DNA of 64,000 nt. Origin: Actinomycetes bacterium (GTDB taxonomy: Bacteria > Actinomycetota > Actinomycetes > Nanopelagicales > Nanopelagicaceae). The DNA lies in contig OX376642.1 of the NCBI GenBank assembly GCA_947383695.1, forward strand, positions 496,001 to 560,000. Reading direction: 5' to 3'. Below are positions 1 through 8,958 of the stretch, piece by piece. The notes beneath the pieces were generated by a model that was given only the letters and a program-made list of their open reading frames with translations, had not been told where the DNA came from and did no database searches. Within the stretch, counting starts at the first letter, position 1; every line of letters starts with the position of its first letter. Position numbers and translations under genes: made by a program.

Positions 1-2
1 AT

Positions 3-524
3 AAAGAGCTCATTGGTCGCATCGTTGACCGAGTTAAAGAGATGGAATCACGCGGATTTACCTTTGAAGCAGCCGATGCCTCATTTGAACTATTAGTTCA
101 TGAGGAAATGTCAGGCAAGCGTCCATCATTCTTTACTATCAATCACTGGGTTACATCTGTAGAACGCGCAGCTGATCAGACAATTACAACCAAGGCTGAA
201 GTAACAGTGACCGCAAAGGGTCAAGAGATCACCTGCAGCGGCGAAGGTAATGGTCCAGTTAACGCCTTTGATAATGCGCTTCGAACAGGTTTGATCTCTT
301 TGTATCCAGAGCTTTCAACCCTTGAATTAACAGATTACAAGGTACGTATCCTTGAAGGTCGTTTAGGAACAGGCGCTGTAACACGCGTATTAGTTGAAAC
401 TAGCGATGGCAAGGGCGAGTGGAACACCGTTGGTGTTCATGAAAACGTTATAGCTGCATCTGCCATGGCACTTGAAGATGCCGTTACCTTCGGCCTTATG
501 CGTCAGGGACGTAAGCCCGAGTAA
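3..524 (+). CDS. cimA: Citramalate synthase, C-terminal part (truncated by window edge)
   Basis: The reading frame is open from the window edge, so only about 173 C-terminal residues are visible. They form the regulatory LeuA-dimer domain of the citramalate/2-isopropylmalate synthase family: GNGPVNA, then LELTDYKVRI, then a closing helix with ENVIAASAMALEDAV. The wording matches the citramalate synthase branch (pyruvate plus acetyl-CoA to citramalate, the threonine-independent route to isoleucine) better than LeuA, where this domain binds the end-product inhibitor. The catalytic TIM barrel lies outside the window. Its stop codon TAA (522-524) also forms part of the likely -10 box of xerC. Confidence 0.85.
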   Translation, partial: KELIGRIVDRVKEMESRGFTFEAADASFELLVHEEMSGKRPSFFTINHWVTSVERAADQTITTKAEVTVTAKGQEITCSGEGNGPVNAFDNALRTGLISLYPELSTLELTDYKVRILEGRLGTGAVTRVLVETSDGKGEWNTVGVHENVIAASAMALEDAVTFGLMRQGRKPE

Positions 525-527
525 ACT
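522..527 (+). promoter_or_regulatory. Predicted -10 box of a leaderless xerC mRNA
   Basis: TAAACT is followed by exactly six bases and then GTG 534. The first three bases are the cimA stop codon. No Shine-Dalgarno sequence precedes xerC. Transcription from this box would start at or next to the GTG. Confidence 0.45.
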
Positions 528-533
528 ATTTAC

Positions 534-1448
534 GTGAGCGAAAATTATGAAAAGCTGATTGCAGCTTTTACTCGCCACTTAGAGGTTGAACGCTCACTAT
601 CTGTACACACAATCCGTGCTTACTTAGGCGATCTTGAATCATTGCTTACGCACTTAGAAACAATTGGTGTTCAAGACATTTCACAGCTAGAACTAGTGCA
701 TCTGCGTTCTTGGCTTGCCAATCAACAGATTAAAGGGGGAGCGCGGACAACCCTTTCTCGCAGAGCGGTATCGGTTCGCTTGTTTACAAAATGGGCGGTT
801 AAAAACAAGTATTTAGCTAAAGATGTTGCAGCAACGCTGGCAACGCCTAAGGGGCATCGCACACTGCCTGAGGTTTTAGAAATTGCTGATGCAAAGGTGG
901 CTATGGATTCACTTGCTACTCGTGCCGCAGAGGAAGAAACACCTATTTCATTACGGGATGTTGCGATGGTCGAACTCTTGTATGCAACGGGTGCTCGTGT
1001 GGCTGAACTATGTGGCTTAGATTTAAGTGATATCGATTATGACCGTCAAACAATACGCGTTTTGGGTAAAGGAAACAAAGAGCGCACGATTCCGTTGGGA
1101 AACCCTGCGATGAAGGCTTTGAATGCTTGGTTAAAGGATGGGCGAGATTCAGTAAAGAACTCGCAATCCGAAAACGCTGTTTTCCTTGGAGCACGCGGAA
1201 AACGCATCGATCAACGTACAGTGCGTACAGTTGTGTACAACGCCCTTGAAGCAATTGAAGGGATCAAACGCATGGGTCCCCATGCACTGCGACATTCAGC
1301 CGCAACGCACTTATTAGAAGGTGGTGCAGATTTGCGTACAGTCCAGGAAATTTTGGGGCATGCATCACTTGCCACAACTCAGATCTATACCCATGTATCC
1401 ACTGAACGTTTACAAAAAGCCTTCAAGCAGGCACATCCACGCGCATGA
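534..1448 (+). CDS. xerC: Tyrosine recombinase XerC
   Basis: 304-residue site-specific recombinase that resolves chromosome dimers at dif, normally together with XerD. The N-terminal SAM-like core-binding domain covers about residues 5-95 and the catalytic domain about 115-300. The full catalytic set is visible: R155 (ATGARVAELCGL), a Lys near 180 in GKGNKERTIP, H250 and R253 (HALRH), H276 (LGHASL) and the nucleophile Y285 (IYTHVS). A short Xer length, no extra domains and the position upstream of rpsB, as in other actinobacteria, argue for XerC rather than a phage integrase. GTG start; the stop overlaps the next start as ATGA. Confidence 0.93.
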   Translation: MSENYEKLIAAFTRHLEVERSLSVHTIRAYLGDLESLLTHLETIGVQDISQLELVHLRSWLANQQIKGGARTTLSRRAVSVRLFTKWAVKNKYLAKDVAATLATPKGHRTLPEVLEIADAKVAMDSLATRAAEEETPISLRDVAMVELLYATGARVAELCGLDLSDIDYDRQTIRVLGKGNKERTIPLGNPAMKALNAWLKDGRDSVKNSQSENAVFLGARGKRIDQRTVRTVVYNALEAIEGIKRMGPHALRHSAATHLLEGGADLRTVQEILGHASLATTQIYTHVSTERLQKAFKQAHPRA

Positions 1449-2137
1449 GATCTGCACTCGTAGTTATACCTACTTATAACGAAGCTGAAAGTATCGGCGA
1501 GATTCTTGCTGCGCTAAAGCCTCTGGATTGCGATGTACTTGTCATCGATGATGGATCACCTGATGGCACGGCACAGATTGTGCGCAACCTTGGTATCGAA
1601 GTAATAGAACGAGCAGGAAAGCAGGGTTTGGGCAGCGCATATCGTGCAGGTTTTTCACTGGCGATGGATCGCGGATATACCTACATCATTCAAATGGATG
1701 CAGATGGCTCACACCAGGTGAGTGATCTTGAAAAGATGATGGAGTGGATTGGAAGCGCGGATTTACTGATCGGATCGCGATATGTAAAGGATGGCGGCGT
1801 TGCCAACTGGAGCACTTTTCGCAAGAACTTATCGAAATCAGCAAATAAGTATGCAAATGTGATCCTCTCGCTCGGCATTAAGGACACTACTTCTGGTTTT
1901 CGCATCTATACATCAGCGCTTGTAAAGAAGATGGAGATCTCAACAATTCGAAGCGAGGGGTACTGCTTCCAAATTGAGATGACCCGACGAGCGATAGCTC
2001 GCGGGGGATCGGTTGCTGAAATTCCAATTACCTTTATTGAAAGAGCCCACGGGGTCAGCAAAATGTCCTTCGCCATCGCGCTAGAAGCGGTGCTTCGGAT
2101 CACTGCATGGGGAGCTTTGCGCCTGATTGGGCGGTAA
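1445..2137 (+). CDS. Polyprenol monophosphomannose synthase-like glycosyltransferase (GT2)
   Basis: 230-residue GT2-family enzyme of the dolichol/polyprenol-phosphate mannosyltransferase group. It would move mannose from GDP-mannose to polyprenyl phosphate on the cytoplasmic side of the membrane, supplying mannosylated lipids and glycoproteins. Visible features are the N-terminal IPTYNEAESIGE, VIDDGSPDGT, the metal-binding D85-A86-D87 in MDADGSH, IGSRYVKDGG, and a C-terminal ERAHGVSKMS typical of the family. There is no C-terminal membrane domain, so it is the soluble catalytic type (like the Ppm1 D2 domain). Overlaps xerC by 4 bp. The sugar specificity is inferred from family only. Confidence 0.8.
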   Translation: MRSALVVIPTYNEAESIGEILAALKPLDCDVLVIDDGSPDGTAQIVRNLGIEVIERAGKQGLGSAYRAGFSLAMDRGYTYIIQMDADGSHQVSDLEKMMEWIGSADLLIGSRYVKDGGVANWSTFRKNLSKSANKYANVILSLGIKDTTSGFRIYTSALVKKMEISTIRSEGYCFQIEMTRRAIARGGSVAEIPITFIERAHGVSKMSFAIALEAVLRITAWGALRLIGR

Positions 2138-2199
2138 TTTCCACGCTCACGCTCAGGTAGGATTTGCTCTGCATCGATCTTCGGATTGGTGACATCTCA

Positions 2200-2333
2200 G
2201 CACTCACCGACTTCGGTTGGCATAACCACCTCGGTCCACAAGAAATTGTGGTCGGTGATTTCGAGTGCGACGGGCTAAACAAATTGTTTGGCCATAAACC
2301 GAGCGGGTTTTCTTCTGCTGCGCAGAAAAAACC
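2200..2333 (+). promoter_or_regulatory. Structured RNA leader of rpsB-tsf
   Basis: Three nested or successive elements can be paired by eye. Element 1: GCACT (2200-2204)/AGTGC (2264-2268) continues into CACCGAC (2205-2211)/GTCGGTG (2251-2257), enclosing GGTT/AACC (2215-2227) and a CCACAA-GAAA-TTGTGG hairpin (2236-2251), i.e. a three-way junction. Element 2: GGCTAAAC (2273-2280) pairs with GTTTGGCC (2286-2293). Element 3: a hairpin at 2306-2333 (GGTTTT.TTCTGC/GCAGAA.AAAACC) ends just before the AAGGAG. GGTTT 2306-2310 could instead pair with AAACC 2296-2300. No U-tract follows, so control of translation is more likely than termination. Feedback by S2 is an inference. Confidence 0.6.
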
Positions 2334-2352
2334 TAAGAAGGAGTATGCCGTC

Positions 2353-3162
2353 ATGGCAGTTGTAACAATGCGAGAGCTCCTCGACAGCGGAGTCCACTTC
2401 GGACACCAGACTCGTCGATGGAACCCAAAGATGAAGCGCTTTATTTTCACAGAGCGCAATGGCATCTACATCATCGACATCCAGCAATCACTTGCACTTA
2501 TCGATTCAGCATATGAGTTTGTTAAGGACACTGTTGCTAAGGGTGGCCACGTTTTGTTCGTTGGAACAAAGAAGCAAGCACACATGCCAATCATCAATCA
2601 CGCAGCACGCGTTGGAATGCCAACAGTGACTGAGCGTTGGTTGGGCGGAATGCTTACTAACTTCCCAACTGTGTACAAGCGTATTCAGCGCCTGAAGGAG
2701 CTTGAAGCTCTTGAAGAGAAGAACGATCTACTTCTAACAAAGAAGGAGCTTCTTGTTCTACGTCGCGAACGCGAAAAACTATTTAAGAACCTTGATGGTA
2801 TCCGCAACATGACCAAGCTGCCTTCAGCGATTTGGGTTGTTGATACAAAGAAGGAGCACCTAGCGGTTCAGGAAGCTAAGAAGCTTGGTATTCCAGTTAT
2901 CGCGATCTTGGATACAAACTGCGATCCAGATGAGGTTGATTACAAGATTCCGGGTAACGATGATGCAATCCGTTCAATCGACTTGCTGACACGCGTTATC
3001 ACCGACGCAATTGCAGCTGGCCTCAAGGCACGTTCTGCAAATGTAAAGGAAGAAACAAAGTCAGATGCACCAGCAGCTGTTGCTGCAGGAGAGCCATTGG
3101 CTGACTGGGAGAAGGAAATTCTCGACGGATCAGCACCAGCACCAACAACACCGGAGGCATAA
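2353..3162 (+). CDS. rpsB: Small-subunit ribosomal protein uS2
   Basis: 269-residue S2, a late-joining protein of the 30S head-body junction. It starts [19 protein letters not shown], the classic S2 N terminus, with RWNPKM, then WLGGMLTNF in the middle and [10 protein letters not shown] near residue 200. The C-terminal tail is rich in Ala/Pro/Lys. ATG 2353 was chosen because AAGGAG (2338-2343) lies 9 nt upstream and homology begins here; the open frame extends further upstream but only through the structured leader. One base separates its stop from the tsf start, so the two genes are co-transcribed. Confidence 0.97.
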   Translation: MAVVTMRELLDSGVHFGHQTRRWNPKMKRFIFTERNGIYIIDIQQSLALIDSAYEFVKDTVAKGGHVLFVGTKKQAHMPIINHAARVGMPTVTERWLGGMLTNFPTVYKRIQRLKELEALEEKNDLLLTKKELLVLRREREKLFKNLDGIRNMTKLPSAIWVVDTKKEHLAVQEAKKLGIPVIAILDTNCDPDEVDYKIPGNDDAIRSIDLLTRVITDAIAAGLKARSANVKEETKSDAPAAVAAGEPLADWEKEILDGSAPAPTTPEA

Positions 3163-3163
3163 A

Positions 3164-3994
3164 TTGGCTAACTACACAGCTGAAGATGTAAAGAAGCTTC
3201 GCGAAGCAACTGCAGCAGGAATGCTCGATTGCAAGAAGGCTTTAGATGAAGCAGATGGCGACTACAACAAGGCGCTAGACATCATTCGCGTAAAGGGCCT
3301 TAAGGGCATTACAAAGCGCGAAGGTCGTCTGACTTCAAATGGTGCAGTTGTTGCAAAGGTCGAGGGCAACCTTGGCGTAATGCTTGAACTGAACTGCGAA
3401 ACAGATTTCGTTGCAAAGGGTGAGCGCTTCGTTGCACTTGCAGATGAGCTACTTGCTCACCTACAAAATGCACAGTCTGCTTCTCTGGAAGCATTTTTGA
3501 CATCAACAATGGCTAACGGCAACACCGTTCAGGCAACAGTTGATGAGGCAAATGCAACTATGGGCGAGAAGATTGAAGTTCGTCGCATTGCAGTAATCAA
3601 GGATTCACCAGTTGGAATTTACCTGCACCGTACAAGCCCAGATCTACCACCACAGGTTGGTGTATTGGTTGAACTTGTTAAGGATGCAGCTGAAGTTGGT
3701 AAGGACATCGCACAGCACATTGCAGCATTTGCTCCGCAGTTTGTTACTCGCGAAGAAGTTCCAGCTGAGTTGATCGAGAACGAGCGCCGTATCGCAGAAG
3801 AGACAGCGCGCGAAGAGGGTAAGCCTGAGGCTTCACTGTCAAAGATCATCGAAGGCCGTGTGACAGGTTTTGTTAAGGAAGTTTCCTTGATCGAGCAGTC
3901 ATTCGCTAAAGATGCAAAGAAGACTGTAAAGCAGATCCTCGATGAGGCAGGAACGGCTGTTAAGGCCTTCCATCGCTTCCGCGTGGGTCAATAA
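3164..3994 (+). CDS. tsf: Elongation factor Ts
   Basis: 276-residue guanine-nucleotide exchange factor that recycles EF-Tu. The N-terminal UBA-like domain (ANYTAEDVKKLREATAAGM, then DCKKALDEADGD) is followed by the TDFVAKG motif near residue 80, which contacts EF-Tu, and the two core dimerisation subdomains. The start is a rare TTG at 3164, supported by GGAGG (3153-3157) six bases upstream, by one-base spacing from rpsB and by the conserved N terminus. Confidence 0.96.
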   Translation: MANYTAEDVKKLREATAAGMLDCKKALDEADGDYNKALDIIRVKGLKGITKREGRLTSNGAVVAKVEGNLGVMLELNCETDFVAKGERFVALADELLAHLQNAQSASLEAFLTSTMANGNTVQATVDEANATMGEKIEVRRIAVIKDSPVGIYLHRTSPDLPPQVGVLVELVKDAAEVGKDIAQHIAAFAPQFVTREEVPAELIENERRIAEETAREEGKPEASLSKIIEGRVTGFVKEVSLIEQSFAKDAKKTVKQILDEAGTAVKAFHRFRVGQ

Positions 3995-4056
3995 GTAGTA
4001 GGTCGGATCGCTTAGACTTAGTACAACGAACAATCATTAGAAGGTAAGGAGCACTC

Positions 4057-4779
4057 ATGCCCGGTACAAGAGGAACGTATCGGAGAGTGCTCCTTAAACT
4101 TTCTGGAGAAGTTTTTGGTGGAGAGAAAGGCATCGGTGTTGATCCCGATGTTGTTCAAGATATTGCAAAACAAATCGCCGATGTAGCTCGCACCGGAGTT
4201 CAGGTGGCAATCGTTGTTGGTGGAGGTAATTACTTCCGCGGCGCAGAGCTTTCACAGCGCGGTATGGATCGCTCACGCGCTGACTACATGGGAATGCTTG
4301 GAACAGTCATGAACTGTTTAGCACTTCAGGATTTTCTAGAAAAAGAGGGTGTTGGAACTCGCGTCCAAACCGCCATCACAATGGGTCAGGTTGCAGAGCC
4401 GTACATTCCTCTACGCGCAATTCGTCACCTTGAAAAAGGTCGCGTAGTAATTTTCGGTGCAGGTGCCGGAATGCCATTCTTCACAACAGACACAGTCTCG
4501 GCCCAACGCGCACTTGAAATTGGCGCAGAAGCTTTGCTTCTTGCAAAGAGTGGTGTCGATGGTGTGTACAGCGCAGATCCAAAGAAGGATCCAAGCGCAA
4601 CAAAGTACGACACCATCACCTATAACGAGGTTTTGTCTAAGTCCCTCGCCGTTGCAGATGCTGCAGCCTTTGCTTTGTGTCGCGAAAACAAGTTACCAAT
4701 CGTTGTCTTCGATTTAATGAAAAATGGAAATATCGGTCGCGCAGTTCGTGGCGAAGTAATTGGAACTCTCGTCGCATAA
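4057..4779 (+). CDS. pyrH: UMP kinase
   Basis: 240-residue amino-acid-kinase-fold enzyme that makes UDP from UMP, essential for nucleotide and cell-wall precursor supply. Motifs are [10 protein letters not shown] at the ATP site, [10 protein letters not shown], the [13 protein letters not shown] stretch and [17 protein letters not shown]. Start ATG 4057 follows TAAGGAG by 6 nt. The 62-nt gap from tsf holds a TAGACT-like hexamer near 4013, a possible secondary promoter but without a clear -35. Order rpsB-tsf-pyrH-frr-cdsA is conserved in actinobacteria. Confidence 0.96.
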   Translation: MPGTRGTYRRVLLKLSGEVFGGEKGIGVDPDVVQDIAKQIADVARTGVQVAIVVGGGNYFRGAELSQRGMDRSRADYMGMLGTVMNCLALQDFLEKEGVGTRVQTAITMGQVAEPYIPLRAIRHLEKGRVVIFGAGAGMPFFTTDTVSAQRALEIGAEALLLAKSGVDGVYSADPKKDPSATKYDTITYNEVLSKSLAVADAAAFALCRENKLPIVVFDLMKNGNIGRAVRGEVIGTLVA

Positions 4780-4820
4780 GCGATGAGAATGAAGTACACA
4801 GCGGTAAGAGGAGCAAAACC

Positions 4821-5384
4821 ATGGCAGATGTAGCAAGCGCCCTAAAGGACGCTGAAACCAAGATGAACAAAGCGGTTGAGGTTGCAAAGGATGATTTTGC
4901 AACGATCCGCACAGGTCGCGCTCATCCATCTCTGTTTAACAAGGTCATGGTCGATTACTACGGCACCTATACAGCGCTTTCACAATTAGCAACGATTCAA
5001 GTTCCAGAAGCACGCATGGCCTTGATTTCTCCCTTTGATAAGGGTGCAATGGCATCTATCGAAAAAGCTATTCGAGAATCAGATTTAGGCGTAAATCCTG
5101 GCAATGATGGAACAGTTATTCGCGTTAACTTCCCACAACTTACCGAGGAGCGCCGCAAGGAGTACATCAAAGTTGTGAAGACCAAGGCTGAGGATTCAAA
5201 GATTTCAATGCGCAACATTCGTCGTGCTGCAAAAGAGGCGATGGAGAAGTTGGAAAAAGATGGCGATATTGGAAAAGATGATCTAGCACGTGGTGAAAAG
5301 GAGCTAGAAAAAATCACCTCTGATCATGTTGCAAAGATTGATGAGCTGCTCAAGCACAAAGAGGTCGAACTCCTAGAGGTATAG
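4821..5384 (+). CDS. frr: Ribosome recycling factor
   Basis: 187-residue RRF, which splits post-termination ribosomes together with EF-G. The three-helix bundle ends are visible (MNKAVEVAKDDFATIRTGRA near the N terminus; LTEERRKEYIKVVKTKAEDS and RNIRRAAKE near residues 110-140). Start ATG 4821 is set by AGAGGAG seven bases upstream and by family length (about 185). The frame is open further upstream into pyrH but without homology. Part of the rpsB-to-rlmN operon. Confidence 0.96.
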   Translation: MADVASALKDAETKMNKAVEVAKDDFATIRTGRAHPSLFNKVMVDYYGTYTALSQLATIQVPEARMALISPFDKGAMASIEKAIRESDLGVNPGNDGTVIRVNFPQLTEERRKEYIKVVKTKAEDSKISMRNIRRAAKEAMEKLEKDGDIGKDDLARGEKELEKITSDHVAKIDELLKHKEVELLEV

Positions 5385-5394
5385 GGGCACTCTT

Positions 5395-6240
5395 ATGTCA
5401 GATCTGCACTCGATCAACGAAGCGATCAATAAAAAGGCTGGGCGAAAGCTACTTCCTTCTATTGTTGTTGGCTTGTCCCTGATCGCTTTAGTGTGGTTCA
5501 CCCTTTCTTATCAGCGCGAAATTTTCGCAATCGTTGTTGCGGTTGCAGTGATTTTAGGTGTGCGCGAATTAGTGCGTGCTTTTTCTGCGCGAGGAATCGT
5601 AATTTCATTTAACGGCCTCACATTGGCAGCTATTGGCCTGTCCTATGCGGCGTGGGTTGGGGGAGTTGCCGGTCTTGCTGTAGCTACTGCGATCGCATTT
5701 CCACTCTTACTTATTCGCGCACTGTTGCAAGGCCCTGAAGGATTTGTAGCAAAAGCAACCGCCACAACCTTTGGGTTGCTCTACCTACCTTTCTTAGCTG
5801 GTTTTTTAATTTTGCTGGCTCGACCAAGCACAGGTTTCCAACGTGTTATGACCTTTGTGGTTTTGGTTGGATGCAATGACACCTTTGGATACATCGTTGG
5901 TGTTCTACTTGGAAAACATCCACTGGTTCCAAAGATTTCTCCAAAGAAAACATGGGAAGGTCTTGCTGGTTCATTGATCTTCACCATGATCGGTGGCGCT
6001 TTAGCCTTTGAATACATCATGGATATGCACTGGTGGATCGGGATCATCGTTGGATTAATGATTGTTTTCACCGCTACGTGTGGGGATCTCATTGAAAGCG
6101 CCATGAAGCGCGATTTAAGTTTGAAGGATATGGGCACCTTGTTGCCTGGACATGGCGGAATGTTGGATCGCTTGGATTCAGTAGTTTTGTCATCTCCTGC
6201 AATGTGGCTCGCCCTTGAACTTGTGAAGCACTTCTTATGA
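5395..6240 (+). CDS. cdsA: Phosphatidate cytidylyltransferase
   Basis: 281-residue polytopic membrane enzyme that makes CDP-diacylglycerol from phosphatidic acid and CTP, the branch point of phospholipid synthesis used later by PgsA (39766). It has several hydrophobic segments from about residue 20 to 180, the SPKKTWEGL motif, and the C-terminal signature [26 protein letters not shown], given here in pieces: MKRDLSLKD and [11 protein letters not shown]. Start ATG 5395 follows frr by 10 nt. The stop overlaps rlmN by 4 bp. Confidence 0.95.
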   Translation: MSDLHSINEAINKKAGRKLLPSIVVGLSLIALVWFTLSYQREIFAIVVAVAVILGVRELVRAFSARGIVISFNGLTLAAIGLSYAAWVGGVAGLAVATAIAFPLLLIRALLQGPEGFVAKATATTFGLLYLPFLAGFLILLARPSTGFQRVMTFVVLVGCNDTFGYIVGVLLGKHPLVPKISPKKTWEGLAGSLIFTMIGGALAFEYIMDMHWWIGIIVGLMIVFTATCGDLIESAMKRDLSLKDMGTLLPGHGGMLDRLDSVVLSSPAMWLALELVKHFL

Positions 6241-7367
6241 GCGGCAAAGTGCCAGAGATCAACCTTGTTTTTGATGAGCCGGTTCAACGAAAGAAAGCTC
6301 CTAAGCATCTAGCTGATTTCTCACCTGCCGATCGAAAGGCCTTTGCAAAAGAGCTGGGCTTCCAACCTTTCCGTGCAACCCAGGTTGCTAACCATTACTT
6401 CTCACACCTTTCAAATAACCCTGAAGAGTGGACCGATATTCCGGCGGCAGAGCGTCAAGCGATTGCTGATGCATTGACCCCAAAGATGATTCAACTTGTT
6501 ACAACTCGTACAACAGATAACGGTATGACCCGCAAAGATTTGTGGAAGTTGCACGACGGCGTTCTTGTTGAGAGCGTCTTGATGCGTTACACCGATCGCG
6601 TAACTGTGTGTATTTCATCGCAAGCAGGATGTGGAATGAACTGCCCATTCTGTGCAACGGGACAAGCCGGCTTAACTCGCAACTTGTCTGCCGCTGAAAT
6701 CACAGATCAAATTGTTGCTGCGGCACGAGCATGTGCCAATGGTGAACTTCCTGGAGGTCCTGCTCGACTTTCAAATATTGTTTTTATGGGAATGGGCGAA
6801 CCGCTTGCAAACTACAACGCAGTTGTTCGTACTCTTCGCAACATTACTGATCCCAATCCAGATGGATTAGGAATTAGTGCGCGTTCTGTCACCGTTTCAA
6901 CCGTTGGTTTAGTCAATGGAATTGAAAAGTTAATGGATGAAGGAATCAACTGCACTTTGGCGGTTTCTCTACACACTCCAGATGATGAGCTGCGAGACAC
7001 CTTGGTTCCAATTAACAATCGTTTTAACATCCGAGAAGTCCTTGCTGCCGCAGATGCCTACGAGAAGAAAACAGGGCGTCGATACTCAATCGAGTACGCA
7101 TTGATCCGCGACATTAATGATCAATCCTGGCGCTCAGATTTACTGGGCCGTCTACTCAAAAACCGCAATGCGCATGTGAATTTGATTCCACTCAACCCAA
7201 CCCCAGGTTCAAAGTGGACCGCATCTCGTCGCGAGGATGAGGCTGAGTTTGTTCGAATTCTTGAAAGCTACGGAGTCCCTGTAACTGTTCGTGATACTCG
7301 TGGTCGCGAAATCGATGGGGCTTGTGGCCAGTTAGCCGCTGCGGAAAAAGGTAAGCCGGTCGCTTAA
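6237..7367 (+). CDS. rlmN: Dual-specificity RNA methyltransferase RlmN
   Basis: 376-residue radical-SAM enzyme that methylates C2 of A2503 in 23S rRNA and A37 in some tRNAs, improving decoding fidelity. The [4Fe-4S] motif is C132-x3-C136-x2-C139 (CGMNCPFC), followed by [10 protein letters not shown] and [12 protein letters not shown]. The conserved C-terminal Cys that forms the methylated intermediate is in [12 protein letters not shown] overlap with cdsA indicates translational coupling. It ends the rpsB-type operon; the polyamine cassette with its own promoter comes next. Confidence 0.95.
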   Translation: MSGKVPEINLVFDEPVQRKKAPKHLADFSPADRKAFAKELGFQPFRATQVANHYFSHLSNNPEEWTDIPAAERQAIADALTPKMIQLVTTRTTDNGMTRKDLWKLHDGVLVESVLMRYTDRVTVCISSQAGCGMNCPFCATGQAGLTRNLSAAEITDQIVAAARACANGELPGGPARLSNIVFMGMGEPLANYNAVVRTLRNITDPNPDGLGISARSVTVSTVGLVNGIEKLMDEGINCTLAVSLHTPDDELRDTLVPINNRFNIREVLAAADAYEKKTGRRYSIEYALIRDINDQSWRSDLLGRLLKNRNAHVNLIPLNPTPGSKWTASRREDEAEFVRILESYGVPVTVRDTRGREIDGACGQLAAAEKGKPVA

Positions 7368-7398
7368 ATTGCGACTAGTTAGATCTGGGGCTAATTGC

Positions 7399-7404
7399 TA
7401 GGCT
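7399..7404 (+). promoter_or_regulatory. Predicted -10 box of a leaderless polyamine-cassette mRNA
   Basis: TAGGCT ends 7 nt before ATG 7412, and no Shine-Dalgarno sequence precedes the ATG. It lies in the 44-nt gap after rlmN and would start transcription at or next to the aldehyde dehydrogenase ATG. The same hexamer at the same kind of spacing precedes proS and thiL. Confidence 0.5.
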
Positions 7405-7411
7405 CTAGAAC

Positions 7412-8839
7412 ATGAAAAAGCTCAGTAACTTCATCAATGGCAAATCAGTTGATTCAACGTCAGGTGAGACAACAACTCTAATCAATCCTGCAACTGGACA
7501 ACCCTTTGCAACAGCCCCTAAATCAAACGCTGCAGATATTGATGCAGCCTTCAAGGCAGCAAGTGATGCATTTGTAGATTGGCGCGATTCAACTCCATCG
7601 CAACGCCAACGTGCACTCTTGAAAATTGCAGATGCTATTGAAGAACGTGCTGATGAAGTAATCGCCATTGAAGTTGAAAACACTGGTAAGCCAGTCTCGC
7701 TGACAACTTCGGAAGAGGTTCCACCGATGGTTGATCAAATTCGCTTCTTTGCAGGTGCTGCTCGAAATCTAGAAGGAAAGTCGGCTGGCGAATACATGCC
7801 AGGAATGACATCGATGATTCGCCGCGAACCAGTAGGTGTTATTGGACAAGTAACCCCTTGGAACTACCCAATGATGATGGCGGTCTGGAAGTGGGCACCA
7901 GCTATTGCGGCCGGTAACACCGTTGTTCTCAAGCCAAGTGATACAACTCCAGCATCTACTGTCTGGATGGCAAATTTAATGGCAGAGTTTTTACCTGCAG
8001 GTGTTTTTAATGTTGTATGTGGCGAGCGCGAAACCGGTGCTTCACTTGTTAATCACACACGTCCTGACATGGTTTCAATTACTGGATCAGTGGGCGCAGG
8101 AATTCAAGTTGCAGAATCTGCCGCTAAGCAGGTTAAGCGCGTACATCTTGAACTAGGTGGAAAGGCACCGGTTGTTGTATTTGCCGATGCTGATTTAGCA
8201 GCAGCTGCTGAAGCGATTGCGATCGCTGGATACTTCAACGCTGGCCAAGACTGCACCGCAGCAACTCGCGTTATCGTTCAAGAATCTGTTTATGATGATT
8301 TTGTTGCGCTATTAACTGAGCAAGCAAAGGGCATCGCACTGGGAGCACCTCATGATGATGATGTCTTCTTGGGACCGGTTAATAACAGCAATCAATTGGC
8401 ACGGGTGAGCGATCTGCTCTCACGAGTTCCAGCTCACGCCTCTGTCATGACAGGTGGATCCGCCCTTGATCGCCCAGGATTCTTCTTCCCAGCCACCGTT
8501 GTTGCAGGGCTTCGCCAGGATGATGAGCTAATCCAGAAGGAGATCTTCGGGCCTGTCATCACCGTTCAAAAGTTCAGCGATGAGGCCCAAGCGGTTTCAA
8601 TGGCAAATGGCGTGGATTATGGATTGGCATCTAGCGTCTGGACCGCCAACCATGGAACTGCGATGCGGATGGCCAAGGCCTTTGATTTCGGCTGCGTCTG
8701 GATCAATACCCATATTCCACTAGTTGCCGAGATGCCACATGGTGGCTTCAAGCGCTCTGGCTATGGCAAGGATCTCTCAGGGTATGGCTTCGAGGATTAC
8801 ACGCGAATCAAGCATGTGATGACTAATCTGGGGGCGTAG
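7412..8839 (+). CDS. Aldehyde dehydrogenase, probably aminobutyraldehyde-type
   Basis: 475-residue NAD(P)-dependent aldehyde dehydrogenase. Visible are TPWNYPMMM and GNTVVLKPSDTTPAST in the cofactor site, ITGSVGAG, general base E247 (LELGGK), catalytic C281 (GQDCTAATR) and the C-terminal PHGGFKRSGYGKDLS. Closest in style to 4-aminobutanal/betaine-aldehyde dehydrogenases (PatD-like). Its position ahead of potDABC and a ureohydrolase supports oxidation of 4-aminobutanal (from putrescine) to 4-aminobutyrate, but the amine-to-aldehyde step (aminotransferase or oxidase) is not in this window. Substrate is inferred from context. Confidence 0.82.
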   Translation: MKKLSNFINGKSVDSTSGETTTLINPATGQPFATAPKSNAADIDAAFKAASDAFVDWRDSTPSQRQRALLKIADAIEERADEVIAIEVENTGKPVSLTTSEEVPPMVDQIRFFAGAARNLEGKSAGEYMPGMTSMIRREPVGVIGQVTPWNYPMMMAVWKWAPAIAAGNTVVLKPSDTTPASTVWMANLMAEFLPAGVFNVVCGERETGASLVNHTRPDMVSITGSVGAGIQVAESAAKQVKRVHLELGGKAPVVVFADADLAAAAEAIAIAGYFNAGQDCTAATRVIVQESVYDDFVALLTEQAKGIALGAPHDDDVFLGPVNNSNQLARVSDLLSRVPAHASVMTGGSALDRPGFFFPATVVAGLRQDDELIQKEIFGPVITVQKFSDEAQAVSMANGVDYGLASSVWTANHGTAMRMAKAFDFGCVWINTHIPLVAEMPHGGFKRSGYGKDLSGYGFEDYTRIKHVMTNLGA

Positions 8840-8958
8840 TATTTCCCCCTGTTGGAGCAACCGCCCCAACTGTTTCTATCAACCCACTACCCACAGAAAG
8901 CTTGAGGCTCGGTAATCCGACAACTAGCTTGTGCTTAATCCTTAAGGAGTAAATCAGT

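Noticed and set aside
534-1448. Phage integrase marking a mobile element
   Set aside because: Length, catalytic set and synteny with rpsB fit chromosomal XerC; no att sites, tRNA target or phage genes nearby.
2164-2352. N-terminal extension of rpsB
   Set aside because: The frame stays open, but the bases form the structured leader and S2 homology starts at 2353 after a good Shine-Dalgarno sequence.
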